63,538 nucleotides of DNA from contig JAAUSR010000024.1 in the NCBI GenBank assembly GCA_012032555.1, positions 1-63,538 of the forward strand, given 5' to 3'. Each line of letters begins with the position of its first letter. The first letter of the stretch is position 1. Below, one piece after another: positions 38,335-48,256 of this stretch. A program made the position numbers and the translations under genes. The notes beneath the pieces are model-generated. The model was not told the origin of the DNA, searched no databases, and worked only from the letters and a program-made list of their open reading frames with translations. The DNA is from Thioploca sp. (lineage in GTDB: Bacteria; Pseudomonadota; Gammaproteobacteria; Beggiatoales; Beggiatoaceae).

Positions 38335-38597
38335 GCGAAACCACAGAAGAACTTTCTCTTACTCTCAAAGGCAAAGACACCATAGCCATAGTCAAACAAT
38401 TATGCGCAACCACCGGGATGACACCACCCTGCTTAGTCGCATTGATGGTAAGAAAATATGGTCAAGACTTAGTCGCATGGGTAGGTCATTCATCCACTCT
38501 GCTAGCTAATTCAACAGAAACTTCCACTGATACTCCTAAACCAGTCATAGAATTACCAACTGACCCAGGAGAACATTTACTACCAGTTGAACTCTAA
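38331..38597 (+). CDS. Small ribbon-helix-helix-like partner of the ParM-like protein
   Basis: An 88-residue protein whose ATG overlaps the stop of the ParM-like gene by 4 bp (ATGA), so translation is coupled. Residues 8-52 read as strand (LSLTLKG), helix (DTIAIVKQLCATT), helix (PPCLVALMVRKYGQDLVAW), the order of a ribbon-helix-helix DNA-binding domain. The C-terminus is Ser/Thr/Pro-rich and probably disordered. By position and size it would be the ParR-like adaptor, but that is inference. Confidence 0.5.
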   Translation: MSETTEELSLTLKGKDTIAIVKQLCATTGMTPPCLVALMVRKYGQDLVAWVGHSSTLLANSTETSTDTPKPVIELPTDPGEHLLPVEL

Positions 38598-38708
38598 CCA
38601 GAAAAACATCCAATAAAGTTTGTCCAGCTAAAAAATGATGTTGTTCTTAATAAAGATTGTTAGTAACGAACAAATATTCCCTTCTCTTATTTAAAGGAAG
38701 AGAAGCAA

Positions 38709-38782
38709 TAATGCCATTTAATTTAAGCGATTTTGGCTCCTTCTTCCTTTGAAGGAAACTGGTTCTTAACTTGATGGCATTG
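38709..38782. mobile_element. Short MITE-like element with IS4-type ends
   Basis: The left end TAATGCCATTTAATTTAAG and the inverted right end (reverse complement CAATGCCATCAAGTTAAG) resemble the ends of the IS4-family element at 61923-63320. The 74-bp element encloses a small hairpin (CCTTC...GAAGG). No target duplication can be seen, so it is probably an old copy. The rest of 38598-38918 holds no gene that I can support. Confidence 0.5.
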
Positions 38783-38918
38783 AGGGGAAATGTGTGTTTA
38801 AACAGTTAAAATTGATAGGTGGCAAGAAGTCTTGGTAAATTGCTAGGGCATGATCTATATTAAAAATATATTACCAATCATTTAGTGTTAAAACACATTC
38901 AACCCCAAGGAGAGGGTT

Positions 38919-41900
38919 ATGTTAAATAAAGACCATTCATTATTATTGACTTTACTCATCAACCTCGGTTTATCTTTGCTCGTCTTGCCTTTTCTGGCAC
39001 AAGCTGAAATGGTAGAACATGTAATCATTATTAGCTTTGATGGCTTACGACCTGATGCTTTGACTATTCTTGGAACTAATAACCTACCCGCTTTCTATAA
39101 AGTCATTCAAGAAGGTGCAAGTACGCTTAATGCCCGTTCTGATTATGACAAAACTGAAACCCTCCCCAATCATGCGACCATGTTAACCGGTCAAGGTGTC
39201 ATGGGACCTAACGGTCATAAACATGATATGAATACGGATACGGGTCAGACTTTACATTCTGTTAAAGGGAGTTATGTATCTAGTTTTTTTGATGTTGCTC
39301 ATGATTATGGGCTAAAAACTGCCTTGTTAGCCTCAAAAGATAAATTTGCGGTTTATTCTCGTTCCTATGATGAAACTAATGGTGCCCTAGATTTGATAGA
39401 CGAAGATAATGGTCGAGATAAAATTGATATTGTGGCGCTGACTGAAAAAGTTGATTCAATAACATTAACTAATTTTATTAGTACTATAAACTCATCTCCA
39501 CCGCCTCATTTAACTTTTCTACATTTCTGTGGTCCGGATAAAACTGGGCATACCAGTACAACAACTGGCTGGGATGTGACACTGGGTTCAGCTTATATGA
39601 ATACCATCAAACAAATGGACGATTACTTACAACAAGTACTCGATAATGTACCACCCAAAACCGTGGTGATCGTAACCGCTGATCATGGTGGTGGTGAAAC
39701 TTCATCTAACAGACATGATATTCCAGATAAAATAGTCAATTACACTATTCCTTTTCTTGTTTGGGACAATATAGGTATTAGTCAACCTAATAGTGATCTT
39801 TATAGCCTCAACACCAATGATTACCTTGACCCCGGTACTGGTAGACCCAATTACGATCAAGTTCAACAACCGATTCGTAATGGTGATGTTGCTAATCTTG
39901 CTTTATCTTTACTCTGTTTACCTAACATCCCCGGTTCTTTTATTAAGGGCAAATTGGCTTTGAATAATTACACTAATCGAGCGCCATCAATAGCTAATTC
40001 TAGTACACCGAATTTAACGCCTATCAATGAAGATGATATTAATAATACCGGGATAGTGGTAGCTGATTTGATTACCGGCTTGATTACTGATCCCGACTTT
40101 AGCTGTACTTTAGAAGGCATTGCGGTTATTGCTATTGATAATAGTAACGGTCATTGGGAATATTCTATCGATAGCGGTTTAATTTGGAATCCTTTTGGTA
40201 ATCCTTCACCCAATGATGCTCGGTTACTGGCATCAGATACTCAAATCCGTTTTGTGCCAAATACAAATTATTATGGTCAAGCGAGTATAACTTTCCGTGC
40301 TTGGGATCAAACCAGTGGTAGCCATGGTAGTACGGCTGATACCACTATTTCTGGAGATCCAACGGCGTTTAGTCGTGATACGGTAATAGCGAATATCACT
40401 GTTAATGCAGTTAATGATGCCCCCAGTTTCACTGCGGGCAGCAATCTTCAGGTTGCAGGTAGTAGCGGTATTCAAACGATTTCTCAGTGGGCAACCGCTA
40501 TTAATTCTGGTGCCGCAAATGAAAATAGTCAAAATCTGGCTTTTCAGATCACTATCACCAGCGATCCTGAGCAGATTTTGGCAACTGTTCCCACTATTGA
40601 CAATAATACCGGTGATTTTCGTTACGCTTTAACGGGTAATAGTGGTACTTCGCTATTAAAAGTGGTTCTACAGGATGATGGTGGTACAGCATCAGGAGGA
40701 ATAGATACTTCTTCACCAACGGCTTTTACGATTACAGTAAGTGATACTCCCAATCCGCATTCAACTCATCCACAACAACCTACCCCGACGACACCGAATT
40801 TAAATTCACCAACATTACCATCAACACCAGGTTTACAGCCTTTACCTCGAACAATGACACTGGCTATATCATTGAGGGGAAATGGTAAAGGTCGCGTCAC
40901 CACTGATCCACAAGGCATAGATTGCGATAATGATGATGATACTTGTGAACAGGTTTATGAGACTGCTTCTTGGGTAAAATTGACGCCAATAGCCGCACCA
41001 GGATCAAAATTCAGTTCTTGGGGTGGTCATAGTGATTGTGAAAATAGTGAAGTATTTATGAGTGGTCAACGACGGTGTGAAGCTTATTTTGATTTATTAC
41101 CGGTTACTTTAACTATCACACCTATCAACAATGCTACCATTACTAGCTATCCCCAGGGCATTAATTGTAGTCGTCATGGCGAACAATGTAGTCATCTCTT
41201 TAGTGCCAACACCAAGGTAACATTAATAGTTACTCCAGCGGTAGGTTGGCAATTAGCTGGATGGGAAGGAGATTGTGATGAAACTGGTCAAATTACCTTG
41301 ATGGCGGATAAACAATGTCAACCCATTTTAGTATCTATTCCGGTTGCTCCAATATCCACTGAAGTCAAAAAACTAGATGAAACTATGCCTTTGATGGTTA
41401 CTGCTGACACCGTTTTAGAAAAGACCCTCATTACCATAACTGATGAAGCTACAGTAACACTGCTTCCTGCAGAAACGAGTATAACAACTGGAGAAACCAC
41501 CGCTGTCATCATTGAAAAAGCCGCGTTACCAAGCAACTCTACTACCCCAACCATAGCATCCACTGTAGTAACCTCCATTCCTTTCGGTAAACCAATTTGC
41601 CCGACAGCGGGTTGGTTAGATTGGGTCTGTAATGCTCAAAAACAAACGATTGCTCATTTAGAAATTGGTCCGAATGGTAACCTTTCTAATGGTATTTTAG
41701 CTGAAACGATTAATAGCCAAGGTTGGACTTCTAATTTAGTTATTCAACCGCAAGCCACCCTGACGGGTGGAATCGTGACGGGTTATATTGAAAATCAGGG
41801 AACCATGACTGACTTTATATTTCGTGGTGCTTTAATTCAGGGTGGGATTTTAGCGGGTACGATTATGAATGATAGTCCGATTGGAGGCGTTATTAAAGAT

Positions 41901-42104
41901 ATCCAATTAGCAGCAGGTACTTACCTAAGTGGAGGTCACTGGGGAGGAAATATTATTGGCGAAGCCAATGCACCCGCTTGGTTGGAACATTTAACCATTG
42001 TCACCGGCAGTTATCTTAATCACGTTGTTATCGGTGAGGAAGTTGAATTAGCAAAAAATGTGACTTTAGGTGAAAACGTTCATTTCATTTCGGTTGAAGA
42101 GTGA
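38919..42104 (+). CDS. Secreted phosphodiesterase/sulfatase-fold multidomain protein
   Basis: A 1,061-residue exported protein (signal peptide to about residue 30, ending AQAEM). Residues 30-350 form an alkaline-phosphatase-superfamily phosphodiesterase domain: ISFDGLRPDAL (metal Asp), TLPNHATMLTG (Thr nucleophile), HFCGPDKTGH, and VIVTADHGGG (metal Asp-His pair). Then a cadherin-like repeat (about 365-500, NVTVNAVNDAPSF type), a Pro/Thr-rich linker, two divergent InlB/flagellar-type cysteine-bearing domains (about 645-730 and 735-800; GKGRVTTDPQGIDC, WEGDC) and a C-terminal beta-helix-like segment. It is probably a cell-surface enzyme acting on phosphodiester or pyrophosphate bonds. A purine-rich site (AAGGAGAGG) precedes the start. 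Confidence 0.75.
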   Translation: MLNKDHSLLLTLLINLGLSLLVLPFLAQAEMVEHVIIISFDGLRPDALTILGTNNLPAFYKVIQEGASTLNARSDYDKTETLPNHATMLTGQGVMGPNGHKHDMNTDTGQTLHSVKGSYVSSFFDVAHDYGLKTALLASKDKFAVYSRSYDETNGALDLIDEDNGRDKIDIVALTEKVDSITLTNFISTINSSPPPHLTFLHFCGPDKTGHTSTTTGWDVTLGSAYMNTIKQMDDYLQQVLDNVPPKTVVIVTADHGGGETSSNRHDIPDKIVNYTIPFLVWDNIGISQPNSDLYSLNTNDYLDPGTGRPNYDQVQQPIRNGDVANLALSLLCLPNIPGSFIKGKLALNNYTNRAPSIANSSTPNLTPINEDDINNTGIVVADLITGLITDPDFSCTLEGIAVIAIDNSNGHWEYSIDSGLIWNPFGNPSPNDARLLASDTQIRFVPNTNYYGQASITFRAWDQTSGSHGSTADTTISGDPTAFSRDTVIANITVNAVNDAPSFTAGSNLQVAGSSGIQTISQWATAINSGAANENSQNLAFQITITSDPEQILATVPTIDNNTGDFRYALTGNSGTSLLKVVLQDDGGTASGGIDTSSPTAFTITVSDTPNPHSTHPQQPTPTTPNLNSPTLPSTPGLQPLPRTMTLAISLRGNGKGRVTTDPQGIDCDNDDDTCEQVYETASWVKLTPIAAPGSKFSSWGGHSDCENSEVFMSGQRRCEAYFDLLPVTLTITPINNATITSYPQGINCSRHGEQCSHLFSANTKVTLIVTPAVGWQLAGWEGDCDETGQITLMADKQCQPILVSIPVAPISTEVKKLDETMPLMVTADTVLEKTLITITDEATVTLLPAETSITTGETTAVIIEKAALPSNSTTPTIASTVVTSIPFGKPICPTAGWLDWVCNAQKQTIAHLEIGPNGNLSNGILAETINSQGWTSNLVIQPQATLTGGIVTGYIENQGTMTDFIFRGALIQGGILAGTIMNDSPIGGVIKDIQLAAGTYLSGGHWGGNIIGEANAPAWLEHLTIVTGSYLNHVVIGEEVELAKNVTLGENVHFISVEE

Positions 42105-42314
42105 TAATCGTCGAAAATGAGTATTTTGACAAAGCCAAATAAAATAATAATTTTATTTGTTATCATAAGCTTATGCGTAAAATCTAACATAGTTTTTTGG
42201 AAAAGAAAATCGGCATAAATTTGCTTTGTTACCAAGCTGCGGTTGGTAAGCCCTATGTGCCAAACTCCGCTTGGTAAACTGGCAAGATGGATATTTCCCA
42301 CTATAAATTAAAGA
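42105..42314. other. Intergenic between the phosphodiesterase gene and the REP-type palindrome
   Basis: Sequence after the phosphodiesterase stop. AT-rich, with no gene supported. A weak hairpin could act as a terminator near 42130-42170. Confidence 0.3.
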
Positions 42315-42452
42315 AATGTAAAGCGAAGCTTTGCCAAATTGGCTGCACTGGCGAAGCTTCGCCTTAGGTTTTTATTCGTATCGATAATGGGGTAAAAATC
42401 TAAGGCGAAGCTTCGCCGGATTGGCTGCCTTGACAAAGCTTCGCTTTACATT
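42315..42452. repeat. 138-bp palindromic REP-pair-like repeat
   Basis: Left arm AATGTAAAGCGAAGCTTTG and, further in, GGCGAAGCTTCGCCTTAG; the right arm is the same in reverse complement (CTAAGGCGAAGCTTCGCC ... CAAAGCTTCGCTTTACATT). Arms are about 52 bp each with some mismatches in the middle, around a 34-bp centre. Each arm also contains its own small palindrome GGCGAAGCTTCGCC. Confidence 0.75.
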
Positions 42453-42562
42453 CTTTTTTTAAAATTCCATTAGATCAATGGTTCAGACAATTTTTGTAAC
42501 TTATTTATTTTACGTAGAGTGTTATGCACTAGTTTCTTTTAAAATCGATGCACCTAACACAC

Positions 42563-42714
42563 CATTGCCATTAAGTTAAGAGTGGTTCTCTCCCTCCTTA
42601 CCAAGGAGGGGGTTGGGATGTTGTAGTTAACTATTTAAATAAAAAAATTTTTTAACCACCCCCAGCTCTTCCTTGAGAAGGAGGGGGGAAATTTTCCTTA
42701 ACTTAACGGCAGTG
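42563..42714. mobile_element. 152-bp MITE with IS4-type terminal repeats and 11-bp target duplication
   Basis: The element begins CATTGCCATTAAGTTAAG and ends in CTTAACTTAACGGCAGTG; the ends match those of the IS4-family element at 61923-63320. It is flanked on both sides by ACCTAACACAC (42552-42562 and 42715-42725), an 11-bp direct repeat consistent with an IS4-family target duplication. Inside are two GA/CT-rich hairpins (CTCCTTACCAAGGAGG and CTTCCTTGAGAAGGAGG) but no gene. It inserted into a copy of the older 'gcacctaacacaccctact' intergenic repeat. Confidence 0.8.
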
Positions 42715-42725
42715 ACCTAACACAC

Positions 42726-43000
42726 CCTACTGAAAACGGTACGAAGTATTGTTAAATGAATATAGCCATGAGATAGTTATAATCATTTATAAATATCGTA
42801 AATTCACCTTTTTTAGTCATAGCAATATCGTTAAAGCAAACAATAAGGGAATTGGGTTAGAGTGAAATTTTACCACTAATATTTACCTGTCCGTACTAAT
42901 AACACCAAAAAAAAGCTACTTTTGATGAGTTGCATCAGCCTTGATGGCGAGAGAAACTGAAAACCAATTGATTCGTCAAATAGGTGGATTTAAAATCACA
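42726..43000. other. Intergenic, no gene seen
   Basis: About 275 bp between the MITE and the end of moeA. No gene is supported. Confidence 0.35.
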
Positions 43001-44248
43001 CTATATTAAACTAGCAAAAGGTTCTACTATTACTTCAGTTCCTACAGTTACTTCACCACAATCGATGGGTAAAATGATAAAACAATTGGCTTGGCTCATA
43101 GAATTTAACAATGCCGAACCTTGTTTACCGGTAGAGCGTACCACTAAACAGCCTTGCTCATCCGGTTCGAGGATACCTCGTTGGAATTCAATCCGTCCTG
43201 GACGCTTTTTGAGGGGAGAAACACAAGGTACTTTTATCTGTAACGGTGTTGATTTATTTTGTCCCATCATCCGCTGTAAAGCCGGTTGCACAAATTGGTA
43301 AAAGGTTACCATAGCTGATACCGGGTTACCCGGTAATCCAAAAAAGCTTGCTGCTTTGATTTTACCAAAGGTTAATGGCTTTCCTGGTTTCATCGCAATT
43401 TTCCAAAAATTGATCTCACCTAAGCGACGTAAGGTTTCAGTAACATAATCAGCATCCCCCACAGAAACACCACCAGAAGTAACGATCGCATCACTAATTA
43501 ATGCAGCTGAAAGCAAAGCGGTCTCAACAGCTTGAGGATTGTCACGAACCACACCCATATCTATCATGTCAACCCCCAATCGATTTAACAGGGCATACAA
43601 AGTATAGCGGTTACTATCATAAATTTGGCCCGGTTGCAAAACTTCACCTAAAGAACATAATTCATCGCCAGTGGAAAAAAAAGCCACCCTTAATCGGCGT
43701 TTTACCTTGACCTCTGCAATTCCTAATGAAGCTAATAAACCAATATCAGCGGGTAAAAGTTTCTTTCCCGTTATCAGTACAAGTTGATCAGTTTGAAGAT
43801 CTTCTCCAGTTAGGCAAACATGTTGTCCAATCCGATGACCTGCTGATAAGGTAATCATCTCCCCTTGTCTTTCAACTTGTTCTTGCATAATTACAGTATC
43901 AGTCCCCATTGGCATGACCGCACCGGTAAAGATACGAGCACATTGTCCGGTGGTAATGGGGTTTGTGTAGGGTTTACCAGCCCATGAAGTGCCTACAATA
44001 GCTAATTGTACTTTACCTTCGGTGGGTAAATCGGTTCCTAATACAGCATAACCATCCATAGCCGATTTATTATGAGGTGGTACATTCACCGGTGAAAGAA
44101 TATTTTCAGCTAAGATACGATCTAGGGCACTGCGAATAGCAACTTGTTCTTCACCAACAATCGGTTGTAAGTCACGATCAATCCGTTGTAATGCGACTTC
44201 CACCGTAAGCGAATTGGGATCATAATCATCACAGGTAAGTGTTTTCAT
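43001..44248 (-). CDS. moeA: Molybdopterin molybdotransferase
   Basis: A 415-residue enzyme that inserts molybdate into adenylated molybdopterin. Conserved blocks: NKSAMDGYAVLG, GGVSVGDADYVTETL, KIAMKPGKPLTFG and FFGLPGNPVSAMVTF, all in order. It has the four-domain length usual for MoeA. It is 53 bp downstream of dut, the last gene of this leftward run. Confidence 0.95.
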   Translation of the reverse strand: MKTLTCDDYDPNSLTVEVALQRIDRDLQPIVGEEQVAIRSALDRILAENILSPVNVPPHNKSAMDGYAVLGTDLPTEGKVQLAIVGTSWAGKPYTNPITTGQCARIFTGAVMPMGTDTVIMQEQVERQGEMITLSAGHRIGQHVCLTGEDLQTDQLVLITGKKLLPADIGLLASLGIAEVKVKRRLRVAFFSTGDELCSLGEVLQPGQIYDSNRYTLYALLNRLGVDMIDMGVVRDNPQAVETALLSAALISDAIVTSGGVSVGDADYVTETLRRLGEINFWKIAMKPGKPLTFGKIKAASFFGLPGNPVSAMVTFYQFVQPALQRMMGQNKSTPLQIKVPCVSPLKKRPGRIEFQRGILEPDEQGCLVVRSTGKQGSALLNSMSQANCFIILPIDCGEVTVGTEVIVEPFASLI

Positions 44249-44301
44249 GTTTATTCAGTTAACCGTTATCAGTGTTAATAAATATTTCAGAAGAAATTTT
44301 T

Positions 44302-44751
44302 TTAAGAAATGCCGGTGGAACCAAAACCATCCCTACCATTGTCTTCTAATTGCGCTACCCATTGAAAATTGACTTGAATAATGGGGACAAACACCATTTG
44401 ACAAATTCGTTCACCGGGATTAATGGTAAAAGAAGTACGACTACGATTCCAAATTGCTATTTTAATTTCTTTGCGATAATCTGAATCAATTAAACCGACT
44501 AAATTAGCTAACACAATTCCTTGATTAACCCCTAAACCAGAACGTGGCAATAAAACTGCAGCCAGATTAGCATCGTGAATGTTAATGGCAATACCGCTGT
44601 CAATGATTTGAGTTTCACCGGCGGATACGGTGAGTGGTGCGGTGATACAAGCACGTAAATCAATACCGGCTGAGCCAATTGTAGAATAAGTGGGTAAAGG
44701 AATTTCTTTACCAATGAGTGGATTAATAATGGTTGCGGTGATGGTTTTCAT
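44302..44751 (-). CDS. dut: dUTP diphosphatase
   Basis: A 149-residue homotrimeric dUTPase that hydrolyses dUTP to dUMP, keeping uracil out of DNA. The five family motifs are present: AGIDLRA, LLPRSGLG, GLIDSDYRKEI, ERICQMVFVP and GRDGFGSTG. Between pilR and moeA on the same strand. Confidence 0.95.
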   Translation of the reverse strand: MKTITATIINPLIGKEIPLPTYSTIGSAGIDLRACITAPLTVSAGETQIIDSGIAINIHDANLAAVLLPRSGLGVNQGIVLANLVGLIDSDYRKEIKIAIWNRSRTSFTINPGERICQMVFVPIIQVNFQWVAQLEDNGRDGFGSTGIS

Positions 44752-44797
44752 GGTTAAAATTAAATGATTAAACGTTTATCTGTGGCAATTCTTTTTT

Positions 44798-46328
44798 TCA
44801 TCCCGTCTTTTTTTTTAGTCTATTTAGCCGATAGCGTAATGTACTAAAACTAATTCCTAACAATTTAGCTGCTTGCGTTTTATTATCATTTGTTTGTTTT
44901 AATGCTTCTTTAATAGTTTGTTCTTCTACCTCTTTAAGCGATAATAAAGAGTTAGTAGTAGCGGCATGAGATAAAGCTGGAGAAACAACCGCTTCATTTT
45001 TTAGAACGGCTGATTCTAGTTCCGGTGTGTGAGTTTCTAATGCCGAAATTTCCGGTGTAGTTGTTTCTAATGCCGGAATTTCCGGTGTGATAGTTTCTGG
45101 TGCTAGAACTTCCGATGCTGGAATTTCTTGAAGATTTTTGGGCAACTGTAAATCAGTAGAATCAAGCAAATTGCTTTCACATAAAATCATTGCACGTTCA
45201 ATTATATTTTCTAATTCTCGTACATTTCCTGGAAAAAGATATTCTTCTAACTTGTGGATAAAGGCGTCAGTATAGTTACCCGACTTAATCCCATTCGTTG
45301 AGGAATTAAGACGAGTTAAAATATGGTCTACTAAATCCCGAATATCTTCTTTACGGTCACGCAAGGGTGGAACATTGATTTCAATGACATCAATTCGATA
45401 AAACAAGTCTTGTCTAAATCGCCCAGATTTAACCAATTCAACTAAATCACAATGAGTCGCACTTAAAATACGAACATCGACTGGAATTTCAGTAGTCGCA
45501 CCAATCGGTCGAATTTGTTTTTCTTGAATCGCACGTAGCAATTTAACCTGCATTAACAAAGGTAATTCAGCAATTTCATCCAAAAATAAGGTACCACCAT
45601 TAGCCACTTGAAATAACCCGGGTTTATTCGCTAGCGCACCGGTAAAGCTTCCTTTTTATGGCCAAAAAATTCTCTTTCCATTAATTCCATCGGAATAGCA
45701 CCACAGTTAACAGGAACAAAAGGCTTATCTGCTCTGGGACCTAAATCATGAATTAAACGGGCGACAACTTCTTTACCGGTACCCGATTCTCCTTTGATAC
45801 AAACCGGTGCTTGGCTACGAGCAAGTTTTTTAACTTGACTGCGTAATTCTTGCATGTCGCTGGAATGACCTACTAAATTAGATAATAGATTTTGTTCCCG
45901 TTTTACCAACCCTTCTTTTTTTGCCGATTCTTCTTCTAATTGAACTAACTTATTTCTCTGATAAATTTTTGATAGCTGTAAAGCATCGTTAGCTAAATTA
46001 CGCAACTGCAACACATTGATCGGCTTAGTAATAAAGTCAAATGCCCCCGTTTTAAGCGCTTGAACAGCCGTTTCAACATTACCATAAGCCGTGATCATCG
46101 CTATCGGGGTATCTGGATAATGTTGGACAATATAAGCTACTAATTCGATACCATTACCATCTGGTAATTGCATATCAGTCAAGCAAAAATCAAAAGTACT
46201 TTTTGAAGCCATTCTTTCGCCTGGGCTAAATTATTTGCCGTTTGGCAATCCATATTGTCTAAAGTTCTTACTGACAGCTCAAGCAAATCGGGTTCATCAT
46301 CGACAACTAAGCAAAGTGGTTTTAACAT
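44798..46328 (-). CDS. pilR: Type IV pilus response regulator PilR (sigma-54 activator), two frameshifts
   Basis: Three frames join into one NtrC-type regulator of about 508 residues. Residues 1-45 are open in the frame starting at 46328 ([13 protein letters not shown], receiver acidic pocket). A one-base loss in the T run at 46200-46204 breaks it, after which [17 protein letters not shown] continues the receiver. The AAA+ domain holds [14 protein letters not shown] (Walker A) and FGHKK; a missing G near 45651-45652 breaks it again, and the next frame resumes with GSFTGA-type [23 protein letters not shown] (Walker B) and [11 protein letters not shown] Pro/Thr/Glu-rich linker precedes the Fis-type helix-turn-helix ([16 protein letters not shown]). 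PilR activates pilin transcription by sigma-54. Confidence 0.85.
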
Positions 46329-46377
46329 ATTTTATTACCCATTCAATTTTAGTGAACCGCGTTCGATTAATAGCTAA

Positions 46378-48015
46378 TCACTGACTAGTCGGAAAAATAA
46401 TACGAAAACAACAACCGGTTGACGAATGGGTAAGCAAGTGTAGAGAGGCTTGATTAGCTTCACAAATTTCTCTAGCGAGATACAAGCCTAAACCCGTGCC
46501 AGTAGAATGAGTCGTAAAAAAGGGTTCAAATACTTGTGCTTTAACTTCTGCTGTCATCCCTGGACCATGGTCACAGATATCTAGGTAAGGACGCTGAGAT
46601 TCTTCACTATAACCCATTGTCAATTCAAGTAGTGGATTACCTTGACTATAACGTAACCCATTTTCACATAAATTAGCTAGTACCTGGTAAAGATGAATCG
46701 GATCAAAACTAATTTCAAAGGCAGTACCTTTTGTATGTAAAAGGATATCTGTTGGTGCCAAACCCTGTTGATTAATCAAATCCTCTATAAAGGTTTGTAA
46801 CCAAGCCAATAGAGCAAACCGTTGACTATTCGGTGGGCCACGCCGACTTAACTGTAGGATATTTTCAATAATGAAATTGACCCGTCTAGAATTATTCGCA
46901 ATAATCTGCGTAAGACGGAGATCAGCCGGAGAAATGAGCGGTGATTCCGCTAATAATTGACCGGCATGGCTAATAGCGCTTAATGGATTACGAACTTCGT
47001 GGGCAATACTGGCAGTTAGACGACCTAATGAGGCTAATTTTAATTGTTGAGCACGTTGGGTTGTTAGCGTCGCGTCTTCTAGCATGATAAGTAGGTTGGC
47101 ACTTCTTCCTCGAGTTAATTTGATGAAACTAGCCAACAAATCAACTTCTCCAGTATCAGGGCGAAATACCGAGGATGTGGTTTGACTACTTTTTTGCCAA
47201 TTTCTAACTTGTTCAGCCAGTTGTGGCGCTATCGATTTCAAAGTATATCCAGTAGGTGGTTTACTGATACCAAGTAACTGTTGTGCTGCACTATTAAATA
47301 AATGAATTCTCCCGATTTTATCAATAACGACAATACCAGATTGAATGTTTTGGACAATTTGAGCATTTAATTGTGCTAAATACTGTAGATGAAGACCACG
47401 TTGTTTAGCGAGTGCTTCACTGGTTTTGGCTCGCTTGGCTAATATATGGGCTAAAAAAGCCGTGGTAAAAAAGCTAATTCCTAATATCCCGGCATGAGTA
47501 TATACTGTATAGGATAAGCCATAATAAAGCAGACTAACTAAAGTGACTTGAATTAACACGCCTAAACTCGCAACGGCAGCAAAAAAGAAGGCCGTTCGCC
47601 CTTCAGTTAATAAACTCCCCCCGGCAATCGATACAATCAACAACATTCCTAAGCCACTATAAACTCCACCACTAGCATGCATCAGTAAAGTAATGGCTAA
47701 AATGTCTAATAATCCTTGTCCTAATATTTGAATATGGAAAGAAGGCCAGCGACGCTGAATAGTAAAAAAACTGGCAAAAGCTAACACCGAGTAAAACCAA
47801 CCGACGACTAGAAATAATCGTTCATCAAATTGACCTAGAAAGCTTGGAGAAACTTCCGCTATAAAGGAAATAATTAGAATTGTCGCTATGGTAAGACGAT
47901 AAATATTAAATAGATAAAGTGGCTTCCAAGCCGGTACAAGTGTATCGGTTTCGTCAGGAACTAGAGGTGCAGTGAGATCAGTGCGTTCTAACATCACTTT
48001 GTTGTTGATCGGCAT
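46378..48015 (-). CDS. pilS: Sensor histidine kinase PilS
   Basis: A 545-residue membrane kinase; the start at 48015 (MPINNKVMLERTDL) is chosen over a further upstream ATG inside the preceding gene. Six membrane helices (about residues 30-215) are followed by a PAS domain (about 235-315), HisKA with the phospho-acceptor in ASIAHEVRNPLSAISH, and HATPase blocks NLCENGLRYSQG, DHGPGMTAEV and GTGLGLYLAREI. It pairs with PilR, 50 bp downstream. Confidence 0.92.
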   Translation of the reverse strand: MPINNKVMLERTDLTAPLVPDETDTLVPAWKPLYLFNIYRLTIATILIISFIAEVSPSFLGQFDERLFLVVGWFYSVLAFASFFTIQRRWPSFHIQILGQGLLDILAITLLMHASGGVYSGLGMLLIVSIAGGSLLTEGRTAFFFAAVASLGVLIQVTLVSLLYYGLSYTVYTHAGILGISFFTTAFLAHILAKRAKTSEALAKQRGLHLQYLAQLNAQIVQNIQSGIVVIDKIGRIHLFNSAAQQLLGISKPPTGYTLKSIAPQLAEQVRNWQKSSQTTSSVFRPDTGEVDLLASFIKLTRGRSANLLIMLEDATLTTQRAQQLKLASLGRLTASIAHEVRNPLSAISHAGQLLAESPLISPADLRLTQIIANNSRRVNFIIENILQLSRRGPPNSQRFALLAWLQTFIEDLINQQGLAPTDILLHTKGTAFEISFDPIHLYQVLANLCENGLRYSQGNPLLELTMGYSEESQRPYLDICDHGPGMTAEVKAQVFEPFFTTHSTGTGLGLYLAREICEANQASLHLLTHSSTGCCFRIIFPTSQ

Positions 48016-48247
48016 GGTAATGAGCCTCACAACAAAAATAAGTATCACCGAACTGAAGCGCTTCTTCCTTGAGAAGGTGTAAATGACAATAATGACAACA
48101 CACCATTACCCCAGTTTTTTCTGGAGTTATTGGCGGTGAAGTTTTATTATTTTGCTGATTTTCTAAAAATCGGTGATACCACCCTTGAGCTAATCGCCAT
48201 ATAACCCAAAAGAGCACTAACCAAAGTAGAAAACGTATCGATATCAT
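47978..48247 (-). CDS. PP0621-family small membrane protein
   Basis: An 89-residue protein with one N-terminal membrane helix (FLLWLVLFWVIWRLAQG) and a C-terminal C-x2-C...C-C-x-x-H motif (MVCCHYCHLHLLKEEAL, YFCCEAHYHAD), a small zinc-ribbon-like block. It is a known conserved neighbour upstream of pilS in gammaproteobacteria. Its end overlaps the start of pilS, suggesting translational coupling. Confidence 0.75.
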   Translation of the reverse strand: MISIRFLLWLVLFWVIWRLAQGWYHRFLENQQNNKTSPPITPEKTGVMVCCHYCHLHLLKEEALQFGDTYFCCEAHYHADQQQSDVRTH

Positions 48248-48256
48248 AGAGATAAT

